Of a DNA stretch of 64,000 nt, positions 51,522 to 59,484 are shown in pieces. The DNA comes from G965247265 sp965247265 (GTDB taxonomy: Bacteria > Pseudomonadota > Gammaproteobacteria > UBA4575): assembly GCA_965247265.1 (NCBI GenBank), contig OZ252002.1:868001-932000 (forward strand), in the 5' to 3' direction. The number at the start of each line of letters is the position of its first letter. Position 1 is the first letter of the stretch. The position numbers and the translations under genes were made by a program. The notes beneath the pieces were generated by a model, which had not been told where the DNA came from, did not search any database, and was given only the letters and a program-made list of their open reading frames with translations.

Positions 51522-51544
51522 TGCGTATCAGGTAACAATTCAGG

Positions 51545-51553
51545 TGCTATACT
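51545..51553 (+). promoter_or_regulatory. Extended -10 promoter element of the LysR gene
   Basis: TGCTATACT (TG-n-TATACT) lies 40 bases before the ATG at 51593. The matching -35 position is poor (GTATCA), as expected for extended -10 promoters. Confidence 0.5.
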
Positions 51554-51592
51554 AGGTCATAAATAAAATAAATAAGCTCTCGAGGGACCTCA

Positions 51593-52501
51593 ATGGCAGA
51601 TCGACGATTACAAGTTTTTTACACTGTAGCGAAGTTACTGAGTTTTACTAAGGCAGCAGAGACGCTGCATATGACGCAACCTGCAGTAACTTTTCAAGTC
51701 AGGCAGCTTGAAGAGCACTTCAATACACGTTTATTTGATCGTACACACAATCGAGTAACGCTGACAGAAGCGGGTCGAAAGTCGTATGAATATGCAGAAG
51801 AAATTTTTGAGTTATATGCAGAATTGGAAAATTCTGTTAAAGAACTTACAGGCGATGTAAGCGGCATATTAACGCTGGGTGCGAGTACTACAATCGCTGA
51901 ATATATGCTGCCAAACTTACTTAGTGGATTTACAAAAGGATATCCAGATATTCAATTGAGACTTAAAGTTTCAAATACAGAAGGAATTGTGTCCATGATT
52001 GAAAACAGCATGATCGATTTAGGCATTGTTGAAGGACCCGTTACCAATAAAAATTTGTTAGTGGAAGTTTGTCGTGTTGATCATTTAGTTGTTATTGCGC
52101 CTACAGGGCATGAGTTATCGAATAATCAAACTATCTCAATGGACGAATTAATACATTATCCATTTGTATGTCGAGAAGAAGGCTCAGGCACGCGTGATGT
52201 AATCATGGATCATGTAACTAAAATGGGTCTCGATAAAAATAACTTAAATATCTGTTTAGAATTAGGTAGCCCTGAGTCAATTAAGGGTGCCGTCGAGGCA
52301 GGTATGGGTGTATCAATAGTATCAAATGCAACAATTCAAAAAGAAATTGAATTAAATTTGCTTAAGAAAATTGATCTTGATCCGCCATTAGAAAGGTCAT
52401 TTTCATTTGTAAGACAGAGGCAAAAATTCAGACTACATGCGATGGAAGAATTATTAGAATATGCGCGCGGATACTGTGGCCCTGAAGAACAAAGTCAATA
52501 A
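51593..52501 (+). CDS. LysR family transcriptional regulator
   Basis: This 302-residue protein has an N-terminal winged helix-turn-helix (residues 2-62, LQVFYTVAKLLSFTKAAETL and MTQPAVTFQVRQLEEHF) and an effector domain with two lobes. The effector region begins GILTLGASTTIAEYMLPNLL and includes PFVCREEGSGTRDVI. This resembles the CysL/YeiE-type LysR group, linked in other bacteria to sulfur or selenium metabolism, iron or carbon fixation genes; the true effector is unknown. The neighbouring genes (DUF4124 protein, PerM-type permease) give no clear target. It is probably autoregulated through the palindromes upstream. Confidence 0.9.
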   Translation: MADRRLQVFYTVAKLLSFTKAAETLHMTQPAVTFQVRQLEEHFNTRLFDRTHNRVTLTEAGRKSYEYAEEIFELYAELENSVKELTGDVSGILTLGASTTIAEYMLPNLLSGFTKGYPDIQLRLKVSNTEGIVSMIENSMIDLGIVEGPVTNKNLLVEVCRVDHLVVIAPTGHELSNNQTISMDELIHYPFVCREEGSGTRDVIMDHVTKMGLDKNNLNICLELGSPESIKGAVEAGMGVSIVSNATIQKEIELNLLKKIDLDPPLERSFSFVRQRQKFRLHAMEELLEYARGYCGPEEQSQ

Positions 52502-52684
52502 AAGCAAGTGATTTAGTGCTTATAATTAAATAGTGCATGTGTTGTTTAGATCAACTCAATAATTATTAAGTTAGTCAAAAGTAGTTTGTCCGATGTAGTT
52601 ATCCGCTCGGCGCATAGGCTATTAATACTTCTTTTTAAAAGCATAGTCTGAGCATTCTGCCTATTGTCGGTGTCATATCGGCTT

Positions 52685-53779
52685 ATGATTGAATATTTAA
52701 AAAATTGGTACCAAAGACATTTCTCTGATCCGCAAGTGGTTATTCTTGCGTTGTTTTTGATCATTGGGTTTGCAGTTGTATTATTAGCTGGAGACATTTT
52801 GGCACCTCTCTTGGCTAGTATCGTAATTGCTTATGTTTTGGATGGTGCAGTAGAAGTACTGCAGCGTAGTAAAATTCCAAGACTGATCGCGTTAGTATTT
52901 GTATTCTTTGCTTTTATCGCTTTATTACTGCTTATTATATTTGGATTACTTCCAAAACTATCACAACAGTTCACACAGTTTCTGCGTGAGTTGCCAAATA
53001 TGATTGCCCAAGGCCAAATTTTATTAATGCAGTTGCCAGATAAGTATCCAAGTCTAACTCAAGTTTTTACTGAAGAGCAGTTGAAAGAATTAATTTGGTC
53101 AATACGTTCGCAATTAATTTCGGCGGGGCATGATTTAATTACCCGGCCATTGGCATCAGTGGTTGGGGTGATCACAATTATGGTTTATCTAATTCTTGTG
53201 CCCTTGCTTGTATTCTTTTTCCTAAAAGATAAAGATAAAATACTAGAATGGGTTGAAGGTTTTCTACCTGCTAAGCGTGAGTTGAGCAATGAGGTTTGGT
53301 TTGAGGTTAATCAGAAAATTGCGAGTTATATTCGTGGTAAATTTCTAGAAATTTTTGTTGTGTGGTCTTTAACGTACATAACATTTTTATTTTTTAATCT
53401 TGAATATGCCATATTACTTTCATTTTTAGTTGGCATTTCTGTAATCATTCCATACGTTGGTGCGGCTGTTGTAACACTTCCCATTGCATTTGTTGCGTAC
53501 TTTCAATGGGGTATTGGGCCCCAGTTTGCATATGTTTTAATCGCTTATACGATAATTCAGTTTCTAGATGGCAATTTATTGGTACCGCTACTTTTCTCAG
53601 AAGTTGTAAATCTGCATCCTGTAGCAATTATTGCAGCAGTATTGATTTTTGGGGGCATATGGGGCATATGGGGTATATTTTTTGCAATACCGCTCGCAAC
53701 GCTTGTTAACGCAGTCATTAAAGCTTGGCCTAAAATAGAGCAAGACATACAAAGTGAGGCTGGGGTCCCGATATCTTAA
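52685..53779 (+). CDS. AI-2E family (PerM/TqsA-like) membrane permease
   Basis: This 364-residue integral membrane protein has about eight transmembrane segments. The start at ATG 52685 gives MIEYLKNWYQRHFSDPQV, usual for the family; the frame itself opens 21 bases earlier. Family features include ILAPLLASIVIAYVLDGAVE, the long soluble segment with LRELPNMIAQGQIL, PLLVFFFLKDKDKI and a C-terminal FGGIWGIWGIFFAIPLATL. PerM-like proteins are uncharacterised or export small molecules. It matches the perM gene near dapA-bamC in other gammaproteobacteria, though gcvR and bcp are missing between them here. Confidence 0.9.
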   Translation: MIEYLKNWYQRHFSDPQVVILALFLIIGFAVVLLAGDILAPLLASIVIAYVLDGAVEVLQRSKIPRLIALVFVFFAFIALLLLIIFGLLPKLSQQFTQFLRELPNMIAQGQILLMQLPDKYPSLTQVFTEEQLKELIWSIRSQLISAGHDLITRPLASVVGVITIMVYLILVPLLVFFFLKDKDKILEWVEGFLPAKRELSNEVWFEVNQKIASYIRGKFLEIFVVWSLTYITFLFFNLEYAILLSFLVGISVIIPYVGAAVVTLPIAFVAYFQWGIGPQFAYVLIAYTIIQFLDGNLLVPLLFSEVVNLHPVAIIAAVLIFGGIWGIWGIFFAIPLATLVNAVIKAWPKIEQDIQSEAGVPIS

Positions 53780-53961
53780 TTATCATTCACTATTGCTAGT
53801 AATTCATCAATCTGTTTATCTATTTTATGCGTGATCGTTTTTTTAAGCGCGTCTATTAAATTAATTTTATGTCGATAATTTGGCTCTAAAGATTTTTTTA
53901 GGCGCACTCGTATTTCAAATTGATCACATAAGATAGAGAACTTAAAAGCATTTCTGAAAAT
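53776..53961 (-). pseudogene. Possible degraded reading frame between perM and dapA
   Basis: On the minus strand, one frame is open for about 60 codons and ends EIRVRLKKSLEPNYRHKIN...IDELLAIVNDN at a TAA that overlaps the permease stop. It has the look of coding sequence (charged amphipathic helix), but there is no start codon in frame before a TAG upstream. A nearby frame contains GDALLQFSEMLLSSLSYV, which would join it with one or more frameshifts. I cannot assign a family. The rest of the 295-base gap to dapA shows no other gene. Confidence 0.3.
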
Positions 53962-54074
53962 TGTAATAATGCATCTCCAAAAAATGCAGTTAATTACTAT
54001 CTTTGATTCCTTGTAATACTATGATTTCATTTGTAATATCGCGTGCTTCATTATCAATTCATCTGAGGTAATTA

Positions 54075-54950
54075 GTGTTCAAAGGCAGTATGGTTGCAAT
54101 AGCAACGCCCATGCATGAGGGAGGTGCAATTGATTATGATTCTTTAGCTAACTATGTAGAGTTTCATATTGAAAATGAAAGTGATGCGCTAGTACCTGCA
54201 GGGACCACCGGAGAATCTGCGACGCTAGATCATGATGAACATTGCGAGGTTATTCGTTTTGTAATTAAGCAAGCTCAGGGTCGAATACCTGTAATTGCCG
54301 GGACTGGGGCAAATTCAACTCATGAGGCTATTGCACTGACGCAATGCGCAAAAGAGGCAGGTGCTGATGCGTGTCTATTAGTAACACCTTATTACAACAA
54401 GCCGACCCAAGATGGTTTAATATTGCACCATCAAGCTATTGCTGCGGCCGTTGATATACCCCAAATTTTGTACAATGTACCAGGACGTACCGCATGTGAC
54501 ATGCTTCCTGAAACGGCAATTACGCTTTCCCAAACTGACAATATAATTGGTATAAAAGAAGCAACGGGTGATATTGGTCGTTGTAAAGCAATTATAGCGG
54601 GTGTTAGTGATGGTTTTTTACTAATTAGTGGTGATGATGCTACAGCAATGGAGTTTCTGCTTGCAGGGGGGCATGGTGTGATTACTGTAACGGGTAATGT
54701 TGCACCTAAACTATTGCACGAATTATGCATGGCATGTCAGTTGGGTGATCGAACTAAAGCGCAGCAAATTAACTCTAAGTTAGAAAGACTAAATGAGGAT
54801 TTATTTTTGGAATCTAATCCCATACCTGTAAAATGGTGCTTAAGTGAAATGAATTTATTTCCTACAGGTGTACGTTTGCCGATGACGCATTTATCTCACA
54901 CATACCATGAGACATTGCGAAATGCTCTGCGCAGTGCAGATATCATATAG
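54075..54950 (+). CDS. dapA: 4-hydroxy-tetrahydrodipicolinate synthase
   Basis: This 291-residue TIM-barrel lyase condenses pyruvate with aspartate semialdehyde in the lysine/DAP pathway that feeds MurE. The start is the GTG at 54075, preceded by GAGG. Catalytic Lys161 is in GIKEATGD, the tyrosine of YNVPGRT and the nucleophile region VPAGTTGESATLD are present, and YYNKPTQDG is the third block. bamC follows after 8 bases, the conserved dapA-bamC arrangement. Confidence 0.96.
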   Translation: MFKGSMVAIATPMHEGGAIDYDSLANYVEFHIENESDALVPAGTTGESATLDHDEHCEVIRFVIKQAQGRIPVIAGTGANSTHEAIALTQCAKEAGADACLLVTPYYNKPTQDGLILHHQAIAAAVDIPQILYNVPGRTACDMLPETAITLSQTDNIIGIKEATGDIGRCKAIIAGVSDGFLLISGDDATAMEFLLAGGHGVITVTGNVAPKLLHELCMACQLGDRTKAQQINSKLERLNEDLFLESNPIPVKWCLSEMNLFPTGVRLPMTHLSHTYHETLRNALRSADII

Positions 54951-54958
54951 CAAGAATT

Positions 54959-56026
54959 ATGATGCGAGTTCATGACAGTCACAAATTCAGCATTCGTGTT
55001 GCATGCTTAATGGTATCGCTAACGCTCATGTTGAGTGGTTGTGGGCTTTTTGGGTCAGATGTGAATTATGCTAATAGCGGAGCTACGAAGACACTCGAAG
55101 CACCACCGGACTTAGTTACTCCAGACTGGGATGAAAGCTTAGATATTCCCAAAACAGCAAATGATCGTGTCAGTGCACTGGAGACTCAAGGTCCTGCACT
55201 TGGCGCCTCTGTGTTGCCTGAATTTTTGGAAGTTCGTGTGCGTCGTGAAGGACCTACACGTTGGCTTGAAGTAGATTCGGATCCTGTTTCATTATGGCCA
55301 TCATTGCGTAATTTTTGGATTGAAAAAGGGTATAAAATTGCCGTAGAAGAACCAGTAAGCGGTTATATGGAAACTGATTGGAAGCAAAGTACGATTCGAT
55401 CTACTAATACGGGAAATGGGCAAGAAAGTTTTGATGTGGTGGGCGAAAAATTTCGCATGCGTTTAGAACGTCAACCCAATGCTGTCACAAATATTTTTTT
55501 GACGCATCGGGGTGCAGAAGTTGCAGCAATAAATAAAGACAATCAAATTTTGTGGAAGCCGCAACCTCCAGATGGTGAGCGCGAGGCAGATATGATGATT
55601 CGATTAATGGAATATTTGGGATTAACCATAGAGGAAGCACAAAAAAAATATTCAACAGGTGAATCACAGTTTTTATATCTTGATATTAAAGATTTTAGCG
55701 GAGTACCGGTTCTATTGGTAGGCGATCAGTATTCTCGTGTTTGGCGAAGAACAGGCGTGGCTTTAGATCGCTCAGGGTTGTTTGTCGAAGATCACGACCG
55801 TAATAAGGGTGTTTATTACGTATCGCTAGATACGCAACTACTTGGAGAAGACGTGCAAGAGGTGCAAACACAATCTTACGAAATTCATCTGCTAGGGCAA
55901 GGTAAACAAACCTTGGTTACTGTGCATGAAATTAATGAAGAGGCAGGGAAAATTGATGCTAAAACTGCTCGGCAGTTATTACAAAGAATTGTTGCTGCCT
56001 ATCCTGGTAGTTATCCAAATGCTTAG
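54959..56026 (+). CDS. bamC: Outer membrane assembly lipoprotein BamC
   Basis: This 355-residue lipoprotein has a signal peptide and lipobox LMLSGC (Cys near residue 27). After it comes the unstructured segment GLFGSDVNYANSGATKTLEAPPDLVTP that binds BamD, then two helix-grip domains; the second includes VYYVSLDTQLLGEDV. It is a non-essential part of the BAM complex. Two adjacent ATGs are possible starts. It lies directly after dapA and is convergent with dxs. Confidence 0.92.
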   Translation: MMRVHDSHKFSIRVACLMVSLTLMLSGCGLFGSDVNYANSGATKTLEAPPDLVTPDWDESLDIPKTANDRVSALETQGPALGASVLPEFLEVRVRREGPTRWLEVDSDPVSLWPSLRNFWIEKGYKIAVEEPVSGYMETDWKQSTIRSTNTGNGQESFDVVGEKFRMRLERQPNAVTNIFLTHRGAEVAAINKDNQILWKPQPPDGEREADMMIRLMEYLGLTIEEAQKKYSTGESQFLYLDIKDFSGVPVLLVGDQYSRVWRRTGVALDRSGLFVEDHDRNKGVYYVSLDTQLLGEDVQEVQTQSYEIHLLGQGKQTLVTVHEINEEAGKIDAKTARQLLQRIVAAYPGSYPNA

Positions 56027-56044
56027 ATTCACTATTTGTTGAGA

Positions 56045-57952
56045 CTAATTTTTCGTTAAATTTTTACCCTGTAGAATCTTGGTTCTACTTAATTCACATT
56101 TTATAAAAGATCGAATTGATTCTAAAATAGAGTCTGCATCTAATCCCGCGCTAGTGAGTTGTTCTTCGCGCGTCGCATGGTCTATGTAATCGTCAGGGAG
56201 GCCAAGGTTTTTAACACAAATTGATTTATCCTCTGCAACAAGAATTTCATTGACGGCACTACCTGCGCCACCCATTACTGCATTATCTTCGATGGTTACA
56301 ATGATGTCATGGTTATCAGCAAGCTGTTTTATAAGCTTTTTGTCAATTGGTTTAACAAATCGCATATTTATAACGGTTGCATTAAGTGTCTCGCCGACTT
56401 TCAACGCATCGTAAACGGGGCTTCCAAATGCTAAAATTGCAATTTGCTTTCCTTCTCGTAAAATTTTTGCTTTTCCAACTTCAATTTTAATCATCTCGGG
56501 ATTAACAGGTGCTCCGGGGCCTGTACCACGCGGGTAACGTACAGCTGAAGGGCCATTTTGTAGATATGCAGTGTAAAGCATGCGTCGTGTTTCATTTTCA
56601 TCTGCGGGAGTCATGATTATCATGTTTGGAACACATCGCAAGTAAGTAAGATCAAAGCTTCCGGCATGTGTTTGCCCATCAGCTCCTACTACTCCAGCAC
56701 GATCGATTGCGAAAACAACAGGCAAATTTTGAACCGCAATATCATGAATCAATTGATCATATGCACGTTGTAAAAATGTTGAGTAAATAGCCACAACGGG
56801 TTTTAAATTTTCACACGCCATGCCTGCAGCAAGTGTCACAGAATGTTGCTCAGCAATGGCCACATCAAAGTATCGATCAGGGTATCGCTTTGAAAACTCC
56901 ACCAATCCTGATCCTTCGCGCATGGCTGGTGTAATTGCGACAACCTTTTTGTCCATTTTTGCAATATCACAAATCCAGTCGCTAAACACATTTGTGTAGG
57001 TTACTTTTGGTTTTTTATTTGACTTGATAACACCTGCGTTTGGATCAAATGAAGGTACAGCATGGTAAGCAACAGGGTCGGACTCAGCTTTTGCATAACC
57101 TTTTCCTTTGCGCGTAACAATATGAAGTAAACGTGGACCATTCAAACGTTTTAAGTTCTTCAATGTTTTGATAAGCCCATTAACATCGTGACCATCAACA
57201 GGGCCAAAGTAATGCACGCCCATTTCTTCAAATAAAGTGCCTGGTGCTAGCATACCTTTTACATGTTCTTCAGTTCGGCGAGCCAATTCATGTATGGGAG
57301 GTAAAGGCTTCAGTAATTTTTTACTTCCTTCGCGCATGGTTGAGAAAACTTTACCCGACAACAAGTGTGCTAAATAATTAGTCATTGCGCCAACATTAGG
57401 CGAAATTGACATTTCATTATCATTTAGGATTACTAAAAGATCTGCTTTATAGTCGCCTAGGTGGTTGAGTGCCTCATACGCAAGCCCTGCAGTCATACCG
57501 CCGTCGCCAATAACTGCAATTACTTTGCGATTATTACCCTGTTGATGGCTGGCAATAGCCATGCCTAATGCAGCACTAATGGATGTACTAGAATGACCAA
57601 CACCAAAATGGTCATATTCACATTCACTTCGTTTTGGAAATGGAGCAAGTCCATCTTTTTTGCGTATTGTCGAAATCAGTTCTTTTCGGCCCGTAAGTAT
57701 TTTATGCGGGTAGCATTGATGACCTACATCCCAAATGATTCGATCATGCGGAGTATTAAATACGTAATGTAATGCAGTTGTGATCTCAATTGCACCTAAA
57801 CCTGCTGCAAAATGCCCGCCACTTATTGCAACGGAATCTAGTAAGTAGGATCGTAATTCATCAGCTACAGCTGGTATCTGTTGTAAATCAAGTGCACGCA
57901 AGTCTGCGGGATAGTTGATATCAGATAATAATGGGTAACGATCTTTTGTCAT
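56045..57952 (-). CDS. dxs: 1-deoxy-D-xylulose-5-phosphate synthase
   Basis: This 635-residue thiamine-diphosphate enzyme makes DXP from pyruvate and glyceraldehyde 3-phosphate, the first step of MEP isoprenoid synthesis. N-terminal motifs are SGGHFAAGLGAIEITTALHYVF and IWDVGHQCYPHKILTGR, the ThDP site is GDGGMTAGLAYEALNHLG...NDNEMSISPNVG, and the transketolase-like middle and C-terminal domains include DRAGVVGADGQTHAG and YPRGTGPG. It is the distal gene of the xseB-ispA-dxs operon, 78 bases after ispA. Confidence 0.97.
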   Translation of the reverse strand: MTKDRYPLLSDINYPADLRALDLQQIPAVADELRSYLLDSVAISGGHFAAGLGAIEITTALHYVFNTPHDRIIWDVGHQCYPHKILTGRKELISTIRKKDGLAPFPKRSECEYDHFGVGHSSTSISAALGMAIASHQQGNNRKVIAVIGDGGMTAGLAYEALNHLGDYKADLLVILNDNEMSISPNVGAMTNYLAHLLSGKVFSTMREGSKKLLKPLPPIHELARRTEEHVKGMLAPGTLFEEMGVHYFGPVDGHDVNGLIKTLKNLKRLNGPRLLHIVTRKGKGYAKAESDPVAYHAVPSFDPNAGVIKSNKKPKVTYTNVFSDWICDIAKMDKKVVAITPAMREGSGLVEFSKRYPDRYFDVAIAEQHSVTLAAGMACENLKPVVAIYSTFLQRAYDQLIHDIAVQNLPVVFAIDRAGVVGADGQTHAGSFDLTYLRCVPNMIIMTPADENETRRMLYTAYLQNGPSAVRYPRGTGPGAPVNPEMIKIEVGKAKILREGKQIAILAFGSPVYDALKVGETLNATVINMRFVKPIDKKLIKQLADNHDIIVTIEDNAVMGGAGSAVNEILVAEDKSICVKNLGLPDDYIDHATREEQLTSAGLDADSILESIRSFIKCELSRTKILQGKNLTKN

Positions 57953-58030
57953 GTTAAATTTTGTCTATATCAATAAAAGTATTATAAAAAATTATGAAGA
58001 ATAGTGGTTAAGGATATAACTTATTAGTGA

Positions 58031-58927
58031 CTATGAATTTCGTTTAACCATATATGTGCTGACAGTCTGCAATGAATCACCTTGAATTTCTAATTCATTT
58101 AATTCATGTAATGCTTGATGTAAAAGGTCATTCGCTAGAATCTCAGCCTGTTTCATGCCTATGACACTGGGGTAAGTAGGTTTGTTTTGCGCTGTATCTG
58201 ATCCTTGAGGTTTACCCAAGGTTTTTGTGTCCGATTGAATATCAAGAATATCATCTCGAATCTGAAATGCGAGTCCAATACAGTCAGCGAAATGCGCAAA
58301 TCTTTTTAAGACATCATGGTCAGTAACATTGCCTGCGGTGACCGCCATCATGACACTCGCTTTTATGAGTGCGCCGGTTTTAAGGCGGTGCATATGCTCA
58401 ATTTCATCTTGATTGATCACCTTATTTACCGATGCAAGATCAATGGCTTGACCTCCCGCCATACCCGTTGAACCAGAGGATTCTGCAAGTAATTGAATGA
58501 GTTTTACTCGTTGTTGGCTTGGTGCAGAATCGTTTGCAAGAATTGAAAACGCGAGCGCTTGAATGGCATCTCCGGCAAGAATTGCAGTGGCTTCGTCGAA
58601 GGCTCTATGGCACGTTGGTAACCCGCGTCGTAAATCATCATTGTCCATGGCAGGAAGATCGTCATGAATGAGTGAATAACTGTGCATAAGCTCAACCGAA
58701 CACGCTGCAGCATCTAAAATTTCCGGATTTGTTGATAGCGCAGCACCTGTTGCATAAACCAACGCAGGTCTAATCCGCTTACCGCCACCCAGTACAGAAT
58801 AACGCATAGCTTTGTGTAAGGTAGTTGGTGAATCAGCTTCTTCTGGTAGCCAGCTAGTAAGGTGCAGATTTACTCGATTCGTATAGTGGTTAAAAATTTC
58901 ATCAATCGTTTTCAAGCAATTCTCCAT
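58031..58927 (-). CDS. ispA: (2E,6E)-farnesyl diphosphate synthase
   Basis: This roughly 298-residue all-helical prenyltransferase has the first aspartate-rich motif DDLPAMDNDDLRRG near residue 90 and the second DDILD near residue 230, plus GGGKRIRPALVYATG and CSVELMHSYSLIHDD. It makes farnesyl diphosphate for ubiquinone, undecaprenyl and other isoprenoids. The frame begins at TTG 58933; I choose ATG 58927. It overlaps the xseB 3' end by 26 bases. Product chain length C15 is inferred from family position. Confidence 0.95.
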   Translation of the reverse strand: MENCLKTIDEIFNHYTNRVNLHLTSWLPEEADSPTTLHKAMRYSVLGGGKRIRPALVYATGAALSTNPEILDAAACSVELMHSYSLIHDDLPAMDNDDLRRGLPTCHRAFDEATAILAGDAIQALAFSILANDSAPSQQRVKLIQLLAESSGSTGMAGGQAIDLASVNKVINQDEIEHMHRLKTGALIKASVMMAVTAGNVTDHDVLKRFAHFADCIGLAFQIRDDILDIQSDTKTLGKPQGSDTAQNKPTYPSVIGMKQAEILANDLLHQALHELNELEIQGDSLQTVSTYMVKRNS

Positions 58928-59159
58928 TGTCAAGATCCTTCTCTATCCACTCTTCATCTTCATTGCTTAACATTGATATTTTTTGTTCAGCTGTTTGCAA
59001 AGCTTGACGGCATTCTTTTGTCAATTTTATACCTTGCTCAAATTGTTTAAGAGATTCTTCTAATGAGAGATCACCTTTTTCAAGTTTATTCACTAACGCT
59101 TCTAGTTGCTTTAGCGATTTTTCAAGATTGATATGTTTTGTAGTACTTTTGCGAGCCAC
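58902..59159 (-). CDS. xseB: Exodeoxyribonuclease VII small subunit
   Basis: This 85-residue helical protein has the XseB core SLKQLEALVNKLEKGDLSLEESLKQFEQGIKLTKEC (positions ~14-50). With XseA, encoded elsewhere, it forms exonuclease VII, which degrades single-stranded DNA. It is the first gene of the xseB-ispA-dxs operon and overlaps ispA. Confidence 0.95.
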   Translation of the reverse strand: MARKSTTKHINLEKSLKQLEALVNKLEKGDLSLEESLKQFEQGIKLTKECRQALQTAEQKISMLSNEDEEWIEKDLDNGELLEND

Positions 59160-59235
59160 AGTGACGTCCTGAATAATTAGTAATTATTTGTTTAGCCTTA
59201 GGCAAAAATCGCTTATATAAGACTAGTTAAGATTA

Positions 59236-59264
59236 TTGACATATATTTAGACTTAATCTAAAGT
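59236..59264 (+). promoter_or_regulatory. Predicted promoter of the rubrerythrin remnant / katG region
   Basis: TTGACA (59236-59241) and TAAAGT (59259-59264) are 17 bases apart, a good sigma70 promoter with start near 59271. The space between the two boxes is covered by the first of two palindromes. There is no other obvious promoter between here and katG. Confidence 0.65.
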
Positions 59265-59290
59265 TTATGAAATTTTAGACTAAGTCTAAA
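59246..59290. promoter_or_regulatory. Two near-identical palindromic operators on the katG/rubrerythrin promoter
   Basis: TTTAGACTTAATCTAAA (59246-59262) and TTTAGACTAAGTCTAAA (59274-59290, arms of 8 bp around one central A) share most positions and lie 28 bp apart centre to centre. The first sits between the -35 and -10 boxes; the second covers about +4 to +20. Such geometry suits a dimeric repressor of the Fur/PerR/Irr type that senses peroxide or iron, but the regulator is not identified and this is inference. Confidence 0.75.
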
Positions 59291-59353
59291 GAAAAAAATT
59301 GTGCGAAATCATCGTGATTTTGCAAGAAAACATAATAGCTGGAGGCAACAATA

Positions 59354-59448
59354 ATGTCTCTAAAAGCAGTAAAACTGAAAATAATCTTAAAGCCACCTTC
59401 GTAGGTGAATCACAAGCTGCTCGTCGCTATCTTTACTTTATAAAATAG
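59354..59448 (+). pseudogene. Rubrerythrin N-terminal remnant, frameshifted and truncated
   Basis: A good ribosome-binding site (GGAGG at 59341-59345) precedes ATG 59354. With one base inserted near 59366 the sequence reads MSLKGSKTENNLKATFVGES then QAARRYLYFIK and a stop at 59446-59448. This matches the start of rubrerythrin (MSLKGxKTExNLKxAFxGESQAxRRYLYF), a ferritin-like di-iron peroxidase. As it stands, the ATG reads only 15 codons. The remaining ~110 residues are missing, and katG starts 36 bases later. The fragment appears to be the stump of the original gene of this locus. Confidence 0.75.
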
Positions 59449-59484
59449 CAGTGAAAAGCCCTGAAAAAAACAAGGAGAAAATTT

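Noticed and set aside
53650..53690. Short direct repeats GGGGCATATG within the PerM-type permease gene
   Set aside because: They encode the in-frame GGIWGIWGI of a normal membrane segment in the family, so no special function is needed.
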